Assembly: GCA_002392385.1 (NCBI GenBank) | Contig: DGGX01000251.1 | Span: 1-16,212, forward strand | From: Lachnospiraceae bacterium UBA3863 | GTDB lineage: Bacteria; Bacillota; Clostridia; Lachnospirales; Lachnospiraceae | DNA: 16,212 bases | Direction: 5' to 3' | Shown: positions 6,856-12,702 of the stretch, piece after piece | Position numbering within the stretch: the stretch's first letter is position 1 | Layout of the letters: each line of letters starts with the position of its first letter | Notes under the pieces: generated by a model | The model's database searches: none | What the model saw: the letters and a program-made list of their open reading frames with translations, nothing else | Told to the model about the DNA's origin: nothing | Translations under genes and position numbers: made by a program

Positions 6856-6903
6856 CCGGACAGACGTCCGGCAGGACCGGCCGTGAGGGGGATACGGCCG
6901 GTC
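6856..6903 (+). terminator. Two tandem hairpins after the redox operon (terminator-like)
   Basis: The first stem is CCGGAC-AGAC-GTCCGG at 6856-6871. The second is GACCGGCCGT at 6875-6884 with ACGGCCGGTC at 6894-6903, a perfect 10-bp stem. There is only a weak U content after it (TGTAAT), so termination may be partial and the VanY gene at 6922 could receive read-through. Confidence 0.5.
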
Positions 6904-6921
6904 TGTAATGGGGTAGTGGGT

Positions 6922-8043
6922 ATGAAAAAGTTTGCGGCAATGAGTATGGCGCTTGCCTTGACATTGTCTCTGCTGACGGGATGCGGGGGCAGCGCGGGCA
7001 CCGCCTCGCCGTCAGCTGCGCAGCCGGAGAGCGCGCAGCAGGAGAGCGCGGAGGCAGAGACAGAAGGAGCGGGGACCGGCACACAGGGAGCAGAAAGCGG
7101 GGACACACAGACCGCGGCGGACCAGACAGGGTCTGCCATCGACTATCTGGTCCTTGTGAACAGACTTAACGCCCTTCCGGACAACTGGGAGGACGACCTG
7201 GAGACGGTCCATATGACCAATTCTCTGGGGGATGACGTGGAGGTGGAGCGGACGGCTTACGACGCCTACCTGGAGCTGAAGGCGGACCTGGAGGCCCAGG
7301 GCATCTATGTGGACCTGGATTCCGCCCGCCGCAGCGTCGCCGACCAGCAGCGGATCGTGGACGAATTCACCGAGAAATACGGTGAGGAGTATGTGGCCAG
7401 GTACGTTGCCGTCCCCGGCTATTCCGAGCACCACACCGGTCTGGCCATGGATCTCTATCTCAACATCGACGGACAGGATGTCTATGAGAACGAGGATATG
7501 ATGGAGTATCCCGAGATCTGGTCGGCCATCCATGCCCGCCTGGCGGACCATGGTTTCATCCTGCGCTATCTGAAGGGCAGGGAGCACATCACCGGCTACA
7601 GCTACGAGCCCTGGCACATTCGTTACGTGGGTACAGGTCCCGCGGCTGAGATCGCCGCACGGGGTCTCACCCTGGAGGGCTACCTGGGCGCTGTCAGAGA
7701 GACGGAGGTGGCGGTGGACTACGGGAATTCCTCCCTCTACACCACGGAGGACATGGAGGAGGCCATGGACCAGATCAAATGCCGCATGGCCGTCTGGGAG
7801 GGCTGCGAGCTGCACAGCCTCAGCTATGCCGGAGACGCCGCCTGCACAGAGGACAACCTCGCCTGGATGAACGAACTGGGCGAGGACAAGAACTATACGG
7901 AAGTGATAGAGTTCCTGAGCGACTTCCACTCCCCTGTGGAGGCCGCAGGCTCCTGGGCGGCGGACACAGAGTACACCAACTGGCAGTGGTGGCTGGCCCG
8001 CAGCAAGGGAGGCGACTGGGAGATCGTCACCTTCGGCTACTGA
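6922..8043 (+). CDS. VanY/LdcB-like D-alanyl-D-alanine carboxypeptidase lipoprotein with extra C-terminal domain
   Basis: A 373-residue lipoprotein with signal peptide 1-20, lipobox LLTGC (lipidated Cys21) and a Ser/Glu/Gly-rich linker to about 72. The peptidase M15B domain spans about 74-255, with the substrate-side ARRSVADQQ near 135-143. The zinc motif SEHHTGLAMD gives His170 and Asp177, and EPWHIR gives catalytic Glu229 and ligand His232. It should trim the terminal D-Ala from peptidoglycan stem peptides outside the cell. About 110 further residues (262-373) form a separate alpha/beta-looking domain ending WQWWLARSKGGDWEIVTFGY. I associate this ending with C-terminal domains of other Clostridia lipoproteins. 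No VanS/R or ligase genes are nearby, so a resistance role is not implied. The Shine-Dalgarno is weak (GGGGTA), and GTG 6916 in frame is an alternative start. Confidence 0.85.
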   Translation: MKKFAAMSMALALTLSLLTGCGGSAGTASPSAAQPESAQQESAEAETEGAGTGTQGAESGDTQTAADQTGSAIDYLVLVNRLNALPDNWEDDLETVHMTNSLGDDVEVERTAYDAYLELKADLEAQGIYVDLDSARRSVADQQRIVDEFTEKYGEEYVARYVAVPGYSEHHTGLAMDLYLNIDGQDVYENEDMMEYPEIWSAIHARLADHGFILRYLKGREHITGYSYEPWHIRYVGTGPAAEIAARGLTLEGYLGAVRETEVAVDYGNSSLYTTEDMEEAMDQIKCRMAVWEGCELHSLSYAGDAACTEDNLAWMNELGEDKNYTEVIEFLSDFHSPVEAAGSWAADTEYTNWQWWLARSKGGDWEIVTFGY

Positions 8044-8066
8044 TGCCCGGAAGGCATTCCTGTCTT

Positions 8067-8108
8067 GTCCGCGGAGAGCTCCAGGGGGAAGCGCCGCGGA
8101 CCATTTTG
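8067..8108 (+). terminator. Terminator-like hairpin after the VanY-like gene
   Basis: GTCCGCGG at 8067-8074 pairs with CCGCGGAC at 8094-8101 around a 19-base loop and is followed by CATTTTG. The stem is perfect and the T-run is short, so it is a plausible but not strong intrinsic terminator. Confidence 0.5.
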
Positions 8109-8120
8109 TCCATATTCTGA

Positions 8121-8342
8121 GTAAAGAGGGAGGCCCACGGCAAGCTCGGCAATCTGGTGCCCTTCCGCGGCTTCTACCGCATCCGGACCCGGGAACAGAA
8201 CCTGGGCCTCCTGTTCACAGCCATCCTGGCCCTGGCCAGAAGCGAATCCGCGGACGGCGAGGGCGGCAGCTACCGCCTGATCCCCAGACCGGAGGCCGTC
8301 GTACACAGCACAATGGACAGATTTTATCCGAAAGACTTGTAA
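8121..8342 (+). pseudogene. Probable C-terminal remnant of an unidentified gene
   Basis: The frame is open from just after a stop at 8118 to TAA at 8342 and encodes about 73 residues (GKLGNLVPFRGFYRIRTRE, then NLGLLFTAILALARSE, ending MDRFYPKDL). Its codon use and amino acid pattern look like real coding sequence. There is no ATG and no ribosome binding site. The only candidate start is GTG 8157, without a Shine-Dalgarno. The basic stretch followed by a hydrophobic helix loosely resembles the tail of DDE transposases, but I cannot assign a family. If GTG 8157 were used, the product would be 61 residues. This piece, a terminator at 8067 and the gene at 8362 account for the 8044-8361 gap. Confidence 0.35.
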
Positions 8343-8361
8343 GAAAAACGGGAGAAAAAAG

Positions 8362-8964
8362 ATGACAGAGAATCTGCAGTGGACAAGAGAACCCGGGAAG
8401 AGCCTGATCACGGAGGAAAGGATCGAGATCACCACGGATCCGCACACGGACCTGTGGCAGCGGACCTATTACCACTTCCGCAATGACAACGCGCCGGTCC
8501 TTCAGATGGAGACCGAGGACAAGTTCTTCTCTTTCATCGTGCGGACAGACTTCTCCGGCAGCCACCATCGATTCGACCAGTGCGGGATCGTGATGTATCT
8601 GGACAGCGATAACTGGCTCAAGGGCAGCGTGGAGTACGAGAATGACCAGTTCCAGCACCTGGGGAGCGTGGCGACCAACCACGGCTACTCGGACTGGGCG
8701 ACGACCGCCATTCCCGCGGACGTGAAGGTCATGTGGTACCGCTTCAGCCGCCGTGAGGACGACTATTGCATCGAGTGCTCCCGGGACGGCGAGCATTTCA
8801 GCCAGATGCGGGTCTGCCACATGTGGGAGGGCGGCGGCAAGATCCGGTTCGGCATCTACGCCTGCAGCCCCGAGGACTCCAGCTTCACCGCTGTCTTCAC
8901 GGATATGAAGATCACCGAGTGCGCCTGGAAGGCCCACGACGGACAGCAGCCGGACGAGGAGTGA
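8362..8964 (+). CDS. DUF1349 family protein (concanavalin-like fold)
   Basis: A 200-residue soluble protein without a signal peptide. It matches the DUF1349 / YesU-like beta-sandwich family across its length. Typical segments are FFSFIVRTDF near 55-64, FDQCGIVMYLDSDNWLKGSVEY at 71-92, SVATNHGYSDW at 102-112, and GKIRFGIYACSPEDSSFTAVFTD at 159-181. The family has a concanavalin A-like jelly roll and is often found near sugar-use genes. Carbohydrate binding is a reasonable guess, but no enzyme activity is established. GGGAG lies seven bases before the ATG. Flanking gene debris on both sides suggests the locus has been rearranged. No partner genes for sugar catabolism are next to it. Confidence 0.82.
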   Translation: MTENLQWTREPGKSLITEERIEITTDPHTDLWQRTYYHFRNDNAPVLQMETEDKFFSFIVRTDFSGSHHRFDQCGIVMYLDSDNWLKGSVEYENDQFQHLGSVATNHGYSDWATTAIPADVKVMWYRFSRREDDYCIECSRDGEHFSQMRVCHMWEGGGKIRFGIYACSPEDSSFTAVFTDMKITECAWKAHDGQQPDEE

Positions 8965-8974
8965 GAATAGGGTC

Positions 8975-9020
8975 AAAAAGGCTGCGGCACAGGCCGCCAT
9001 GGGGGCCCTGCTGCCGCAGG
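8975..9020 (-). terminator. Intrinsic terminator on the minus strand
   Basis: Read on the minus strand, CTGCGGCA (9019-9012) pairs with TGCCGCAG (8989-8982). Inner CAGGGCC/GGCCTG pairing extends the stem, and TTTTT follows at 8979-8975. It lies just after the stop of the minus-strand fragment at 9035-9121. The same stem could partly serve the plus-strand DUF1349 gene, but it lacks a T-run on that side. Confidence 0.65.
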
Positions 9021-9034
9021 CCTCCCCACGAGTT

Positions 9035-9121
9035 CTATTGCCTGTAGGCCTCCAGCAGGCGGCGGATCTGCTGATTCAGATCCTCCGGCAGGGGCAGCGC
9101 AGCGGCTGCATCAAACAGGTT
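9035..9121 (-). pseudogene. C-terminal fragment of a lost minus-strand gene
   Basis: A 28-codon open stretch on the minus strand ends at TAG (9037-9035). It includes FDAAAALPLPEDLN and ends QIRRLLEAYRQ, an amphipathic helical tail. A stop lies immediately upstream and no start codon is available. A good intrinsic terminator follows it on the same strand. Together these point to the 3' end of a gene whose 5' part was deleted. The parent family is not identifiable from so short a piece. Confidence 0.4.
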
Positions 9122-9215
9122 TCATGCTTCAAGTTCAATATATCATACACCAAAAAAGCAGGCAGCGGCGACAAGAGCCGGCCGGCCCGCGAAGACACCC
9201 TGAAAGGAGATCAAA

Positions 9216-9518
9216 ATGAGCGACGGAATCAAAAAGGTGGACAATCTGGAGCTGGAGAAGGTGACCGGCGGTAACGCGGGTGCCCGCCAGAAGGATGACA
9301 TTCACAATCCGGCCAACTTTGACAAGCACTATGTGGACCACCTGCCCGAAGGCACCTGCCTGGTCATGCAGATGCAGCCCGGCGGCGCCGTGATCGCCGG
9401 CCATCAGTTCTACAACGGCGAGGCCATCTGGGTCCACAACCGTTACTGGGAGGGCGGCTATTTCCTGGCCCTCGACGCCGGGACCTACGGCTACGTGGAT
9501 GCCCAGTATGTGAGATAA
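9216..9518 (+). CDS. Small protein with double-glycine leader and SH3-like cargo (putative secreted peptide/protein)
   Basis: A 100-residue protein. The first 19 residues (DNLELEKVTGG, ending Gly18-Gly19) have the form of a bacteriocin-type double-glycine leader, with conserved Leu/Glu positions before the GG. Such leaders are cut by the C39 peptidase domain of ABC exporters during secretion. The remaining 81 residues are not a typical short bacteriocin. They contain one Cys (48), many aromatic residues, and an ending (WEGGYFLALDAGTYGYVDAQYV) that looks like an SH3-type beta barrel. The cargo may bind cell wall or act as a toxin or structural factor, which is inference. AAAGGAG lies before the ATG. 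No exporter, immunity or modification gene is in the window. An alternative is an unprocessed cytoplasmic SH3-like protein. Confidence 0.7.
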   Translation: MSDGIKKVDNLELEKVTGGNAGARQKDDIHNPANFDKHYVDHLPEGTCLVMQMQPGGAVIAGHQFYNGEAIWVHNRYWEGGYFLALDAGTYGYVDAQYVR

Positions 9519-9557
9519 GAGAAGACGATATAGTCAAGTTACTATATTTGAAAATGC

Positions 9558-9600
9558 GACCTCCCCTGGGCAATGTGGAACTCATTGCCCAGGGGAGGTC
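9558..9600. terminator. Perfect 17-bp inverted repeat after the GG-leader gene
   Basis: GACCTCCCCTGGGCAAT at 9558-9574 pairs perfectly with ATTGCCCAGGGGAGGTC at 9584-9600 around a 9-base loop. It lies 40 bases after the stop at 9518. The plus strand has no T-run after it; the minus strand has GCATTTTC. It could be a strong pause or terminator hairpin or an mRNA 3' end protector. Its right arm runs directly into the first unit of the following 52-bp array. Confidence 0.6.
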
Positions 9601-9899
9601 AACCCGTCCGCCTGTAAAAGGGGCTTAGGGATGAGGAGTATCTCTGCGGATCACCCCGTTTGTGTACAGAAAGCTTCATGGGATGAGATTCACCCCGGTA
9701 GATTACCCCACCTCCGGTGCAGAGAGCTTTTAGGGATGACGTTCACCCCTGTTTAGTTACCCCATCCGGCTGTAGGAAGCTTCCTGGGATGATTTCGGTC
9801 CCGTCTAGTTACCCCATCTGGCTGTAGGAAGCTTCCTGGGATGATTTCCAGTCCTGCTAAGTCACCCCGCGCCGCTGAAGAAATCTTTTCTGGGATGAT
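9599..9899. repeat. Array 1: six ~52-bp tandem hairpin repeats
   Basis: Units begin with TCAACCC, TCACCCC or TTACCCC at 9599, 9651, 9703, 9757, 9809 and 9862 (spacing 52, 52, 54, 52, 53). In every unit GGGATGA begins 29 or 30 bases later (9628, 9680, 9733, 9786, 9838, 9892). The two 7-mers can pair except at the middle position, giving a stem with a constant internal mismatch. Units 3-5 share more sequence. Two contain the palindrome GGAAGCTTCC, and one other contains AAGCTT. Sequence outside the 7-mers varies. This array and the hairpin before it occupy the 450-base gap 9519-9968, and no coding frame runs consistently through it. Confidence 0.85.
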
Positions 9900-9968
9900 A
9901 GGCACAGTGTTCTGTCGATCTGGGCCTGAATAACAGCTGCTCGTCACCAGAGGCCGGCGATCCTGTTT

Positions 9969-10340
9969 TTATTCCGCATCCTCGACCGGCGCGTCCTGAC
10001 TGTTCTTGCGGACGCTCTCGATACCGTTCAGGCAGCTGGGCTTCTTCACGTAGCCCTCGCCGGTGGCGATGATCTGTCCGTTGATGGCTTTCAGACGGAA
10101 GCGGTACTCGCCCTTTTTGTCCAGATACACTTCGAATTTAGGGCATTTCTGCTTCTCATAGCCCTCCACGGTCTGGTCTTCCAGGTTGGCGACCGGGGCA
10201 TTGCGGACAACGCTCTGGATGCCGGCCAGGCAATACTTCCTGTCCTTGTAGATCTGCGAGCTGGCGATAACCTGTCCGTTGGTGGCTTTGAGATCGAATT
10301 TCGGTCCTGTCTTGGCCTGCTTGATCACGAATTTACCCAT
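9969..10340 (-). CDS. DUF1508 (YegP-like) tandem-domain protein
   Basis: A 123-residue protein made of two copies of the short DUF1508 motif. The first, FDLKATNGQVIASSQIYKDR (15-34), continues with GIQSVVRNAP. The second, FRLKAINGQIIATGEGY (81-97), continues with GIESVRKNS. This is the usual double-repeat arrangement of YegP-type proteins. They are small, conserved and of unknown biochemical role. GGGAGG lies before the ATG. An inverted repeat ATACCGG/CCGGTAT at 10410-10439 lies upstream and could be an operator or leader stem. It is divergent from the propeller-DUF3089 gene. Downstream it runs into the first 52-bp repeat array, with no other terminator seen. Confidence 0.85.
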   Translation of the reverse strand: MGKFVIKQAKTGPKFDLKATNGQVIASSQIYKDRKYCLAGIQSVVRNAPVANLEDQTVEGYEKQKCPKFEVYLDKKGEYRFRLKAINGQIIATGEGYVKKPSCLNGIESVRKNSQDAPVEDAE

Positions 10341-10409
10341 TTGATCCTCCCTTCAATCCTACAGAGATTCATACAAAACTGAACGAAGTTACGACCATAC
10401 CGACCCTGT

Positions 10410-10439
10410 ATACCGGTAAAACAATCTGCCTGCCGGTAT
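10410..10439. promoter_or_regulatory. Inverted repeat in the divergent YegP/DUF3089 upstream region
   Basis: ATACCGG at 10410-10416 and CCGGTAT at 10433-10439 with 16 bases between. The position, 70-100 bases before the DUF1508 ATG and 125-155 before the opposite gene, suits an operator or a leader hairpin. Function is inferred from placement only. Confidence 0.35.
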
Positions 10440-10511
10440 TTCAATCTATTTACAAGTATATCTTGAAAAATCAGACGATTCAATAAGCGGATTGGCGGAT
10501 TGGATAATGTG

Positions 10512-10517
10512 GTAGAA
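10512..10517 (+). promoter_or_regulatory. Weak -10 candidate for the 10564 gene
   Basis: TAGAAT lies about 47 bases before the ATG at 10564. A TTGGCG sits upstream at a short 15-base spacing, so the promoter match is poor. A nearby short direct repeat (GCGGATTG, two copies) might bind a regulator. Confidence 0.3.
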
Positions 10518-10563
10518 TAACAGAAAGAACCAGCCATCATAACGACTGTATGAGGGGGAAAGT

Positions 10564-12591
10564 ATGGATGCGTATATGAGAAAACAACTCCTGGCAATTC
10601 TGCTGGCCACCGGCCTGGCACTGGCCCTGGCCACTGCCATGGGCCGGCCGGCGGCAGCACCCGCCGGACAGAACGCCGCGGGCTCCGAAGAACAGGCCGC
10701 GGAGGGCAGTGAGCAGACCCATGCACAAGCCGCCGAGCAGGCCGCGGAGGGCAGTGAGCAGACCCATGCACAAGCCGCCGAGCAGACCGGCGCGGAGGGC
10801 AGTGAGCAGACCGCCGCAGCGTCCGGCCAGCAGGAGCCGGTGGAATACAGCAGCCCGCGCCTGACCGGATTTGAAGTGGCTCTGCACGACGTCCATACCG
10901 TGGACGGCCGGCAGGGGATCGCCTGGGAGAACGGCAGGTATTACGTGAGCGGCAGCACCAGCCTGTCCTGCTACGACGCGGACTGGAACCTGACGGCGGT
11001 CAATACCGACCCCTTCACAGGGGAGGAGACCACCGCCAACCACATCGGGGATATCGACGTCTACAAGGGCGAGATCTACGCCGGTGCGGAATATTTTGCC
11101 GACGGAGAGGCCGCGGATATCCAGATCGCGGTCTTTGACGCAGAGACTCTGAAGTTTACGCGGACCATTCCCTTCGACGCCTCCAGCGGGCAGACGGAGT
11201 GCTCCGGCGTGGCGGTGGATCCCGACACAGGCTCCCTCTGGCTCTGCAGCTGGGCGGCGGATGACAGCGGACACTATCTCTATCGCTATGATCTGACCAC
11301 CGGCGCCTATGCCGGCAGATTCCTGATGAAGCAGGCGCCGCAGTGGATCCAGGGAGCGGCCTATTATGACGGCTGGCTCTACCTGACGGCGGACGACGGC
11401 TCCGCGGACGAAAAAGCCCCCGACCACGTTTATCGGTGTCAGGTGGATCTTTCCGCGGAGGAGTGGGATGTGGCGGAGGTCTATGCCCTGGAGGATGTGA
11501 CCATGCAGGGCGAGATCGAGGGCCTCAGCTTCGACCGTGCCCAGCGACGGCTCCTTGTGAGCTACAACCACGGCGCCCGGATCGTGCAGGGCATGGCCAA
11601 GGGCTTCTATGACGGCTTCACCGAGGAGATCCATGAGGTCTACACCTACGACCTGACCAGGACCTTCCGCCCTCTGGACTACAGCGATCCCACTCTCTGG
11701 ATCCGCCGGCCGGCAGAGCCTGACCGGGAAGCGGACATCTTTTTCCTCCTGCCCACGGTCAACCTGAAGGGCTTCGTGCCGGACAACGAGGATGTCTACA
11801 ACCTGACCAACGTGCTCCGCTTCGACCTGACCATGAATCTGGAAGAGGGACTCGTCACAGAGGCCGGCAATGTCTACGCCCCTCTGTACCGGCAGATGAC
11901 CATCGGCAGCTACCTGGAGCCGGACGGCCGCCTTCCCGCGACCATCTCTCCCGATCATCCCGGCAGCGATTCCATGGAATACGCCTACCGGGATATCCGC
12001 GACGCCTTCCTCTACTACCGCGAGCACCTCGGCGGCGGCAGGCCTTTTGTCCTGTTCGGCTATTCCCAGGGCGCCCAGATGGCCCTCCGCCTTCTGGAAG
12101 AATTCGGCGATGACGAGGACTTCCGGGAAGACTTCGTGGCCGCCTACGTGATCGGCGCCTCCGTCACGGACGACTTCCTGAGCCGCTGCCCCTACCTGCA
12201 GACGGCCCAGGCCGAGACCGACACCGGCGTCATCGTCAGCTTCAACGTGATGGACGAGAAGGCCCAGCTTCCCGACACCCACGAACACGCCATCAACCCC
12301 CTCAACTGGCGCACCGACGCCACGCCCGCCGACAACTCCCAGAACCTCGGCTATGTCACCATTGACATCCACGGCTCCGTCGTCAGTGAGACCCCCGCCT
12401 ACTGCGGCGCCCGTCTGGACGAGAAGACCGGCAAACTCCTCGTCACCGGCATCGAGAACCAGGACGCCCTCCTCGACGCCGACCCCGGCCTCTTCCGCCG
12501 CGGCGACTACCACCTCAGCGACCTCTACTTCTTCTACCGCAACCTGCAGAAGAACGTGAATGACCGCATTGAGGCGTTTGAAGAAAAGTGA
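10564..12591 (+). CDS. Exported beta-propeller-like / DUF3089 alpha-beta hydrolase fusion protein
   Basis: A 675-residue protein. An N-terminal hydrophobic segment at about 7-26 is a signal peptide or anchor without a clear lipobox. An Ala/Glu/Gln linker (30-92) with 15-residue tandem repeats follows. Residues about 98-375 show repeating blade-like strands (GIAWENGRYYVSGS, CSGVAVDPDTGSLWLCS, IQGAAYYDGWLYLT, EIEGLSFDRAQRRLLVS), suggesting a propeller-like sensor or binding domain. Residues about 388-665 are a DUF3089 alpha/beta hydrolase. It has IFFLLPTVNLKG, the nucleophile elbow GYSQG (Ser501), and a final motif YHLSDLYFFYRN with likely catalytic His650. The predicted role is a cell-surface esterase or lipase-like hydrolase, substrate unknown. 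GAGGGGGAAAG gives a good ribosome binding site. A bidirectional terminator follows. I know DUF3089 mostly as a single domain, so the fusion stands out. Confidence 0.75.
   Translation: MDAYMRKQLLAILLATGLALALATAMGRPAAAPAGQNAAGSEEQAAEGSEQTHAQAAEQAAEGSEQTHAQAAEQTGAEGSEQTAAASGQQEPVEYSSPRLTGFEVALHDVHTVDGRQGIAWENGRYYVSGSTSLSCYDADWNLTAVNTDPFTGEETTANHIGDIDVYKGEIYAGAEYFADGEAADIQIAVFDAETLKFTRTIPFDASSGQTECSGVAVDPDTGSLWLCSWAADDSGHYLYRYDLTTGAYAGRFLMKQAPQWIQGAAYYDGWLYLTADDGSADEKAPDHVYRCQVDLSAEEWDVAEVYALEDVTMQGEIEGLSFDRAQRRLLVSYNHGARIVQGMAKGFYDGFTEEIHEVYTYDLTRTFRPLDYSDPTLWIRRPAEPDREADIFFLLPTVNLKGFVPDNEDVYNLTNVLRFDLTMNLEEGLVTEAGNVYAPLYRQMTIGSYLEPDGRLPATISPDHPGSDSMEYAYRDIRDAFLYYREHLGGGRPFVLFGYSQGAQMALRLLEEFGDDEDFREDFVAAYVIGASVTDDFLSRCPYLQTAQAETDTGVIVSFNVMDEKAQLPDTHEHAINPLNWRTDATPADNSQNLGYVTIDIHGSVVSETPAYCGARLDEKTGKLLVTGIENQDALLDADPGLFRRGDYHLSDLYFFYRNLQKNVNDRIEAFEEK
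10693..10812 (+). repeat. 45-bp in-frame tandem repeat in the linker of the propeller-DUF3089 gene
   Basis: Two identical 45-base copies (10693-10737, 10738-10782) encode QAAEGSEQTHAQAAE twice. A partial diverged third follows at 10783-10812. Because the copies are identical at DNA level, the duplication is recent and copy number could vary between strains without breaking the frame. Confidence 0.85.
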
Positions 12592-12596
12592 GGGTG

Positions 12597-12656
12597 AAAA
12601 GGGCTGCTGCATTCAGCCGGCTGTTTAACAGTCAGATGGATGCAGCGGCCCTTTTT
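12597..12656. terminator. Bidirectional intrinsic terminator
   Basis: GGGCTGCTGCAT at 12601-12612 pairs with ATGCAGCGGCCC at 12640-12651 (12 pairs, one G-T wobble). TTTTT follows on the plus strand. AAAA at 12597-12600 gives a matching T-run on the minus strand. It serves the convergent 10564 and 12703-13539 genes. Confidence 0.8.
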
Positions 12657-12702
12657 ATGCAGCCCCGGAGGCAGTTCTGCGAGAGGACATATCTTTTTTG
12701 TG

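Noticed and set aside
6922..8043. Vancomycin resistance locus
   Set aside because: The VanY-like peptidase stands alone, without VanR/S, ligase, dehydrogenase or VanX homologs nearby. A housekeeping cell wall role is more likely.
9599..9899. CRISPR array
   Set aside because: Units are ~52 bp with conservation concentrated in two short 7-mers. There are no constant direct repeats separating unique spacers and no cas genes.
10537..12612. Minus-strand frame of 691 codons opposite the propeller-DUF3089 gene
   Set aside because: It is the antisense shadow of a protein with clear hydrolase motifs, has low-complexity Val/Gly/Leu composition, and no ribosome binding site.
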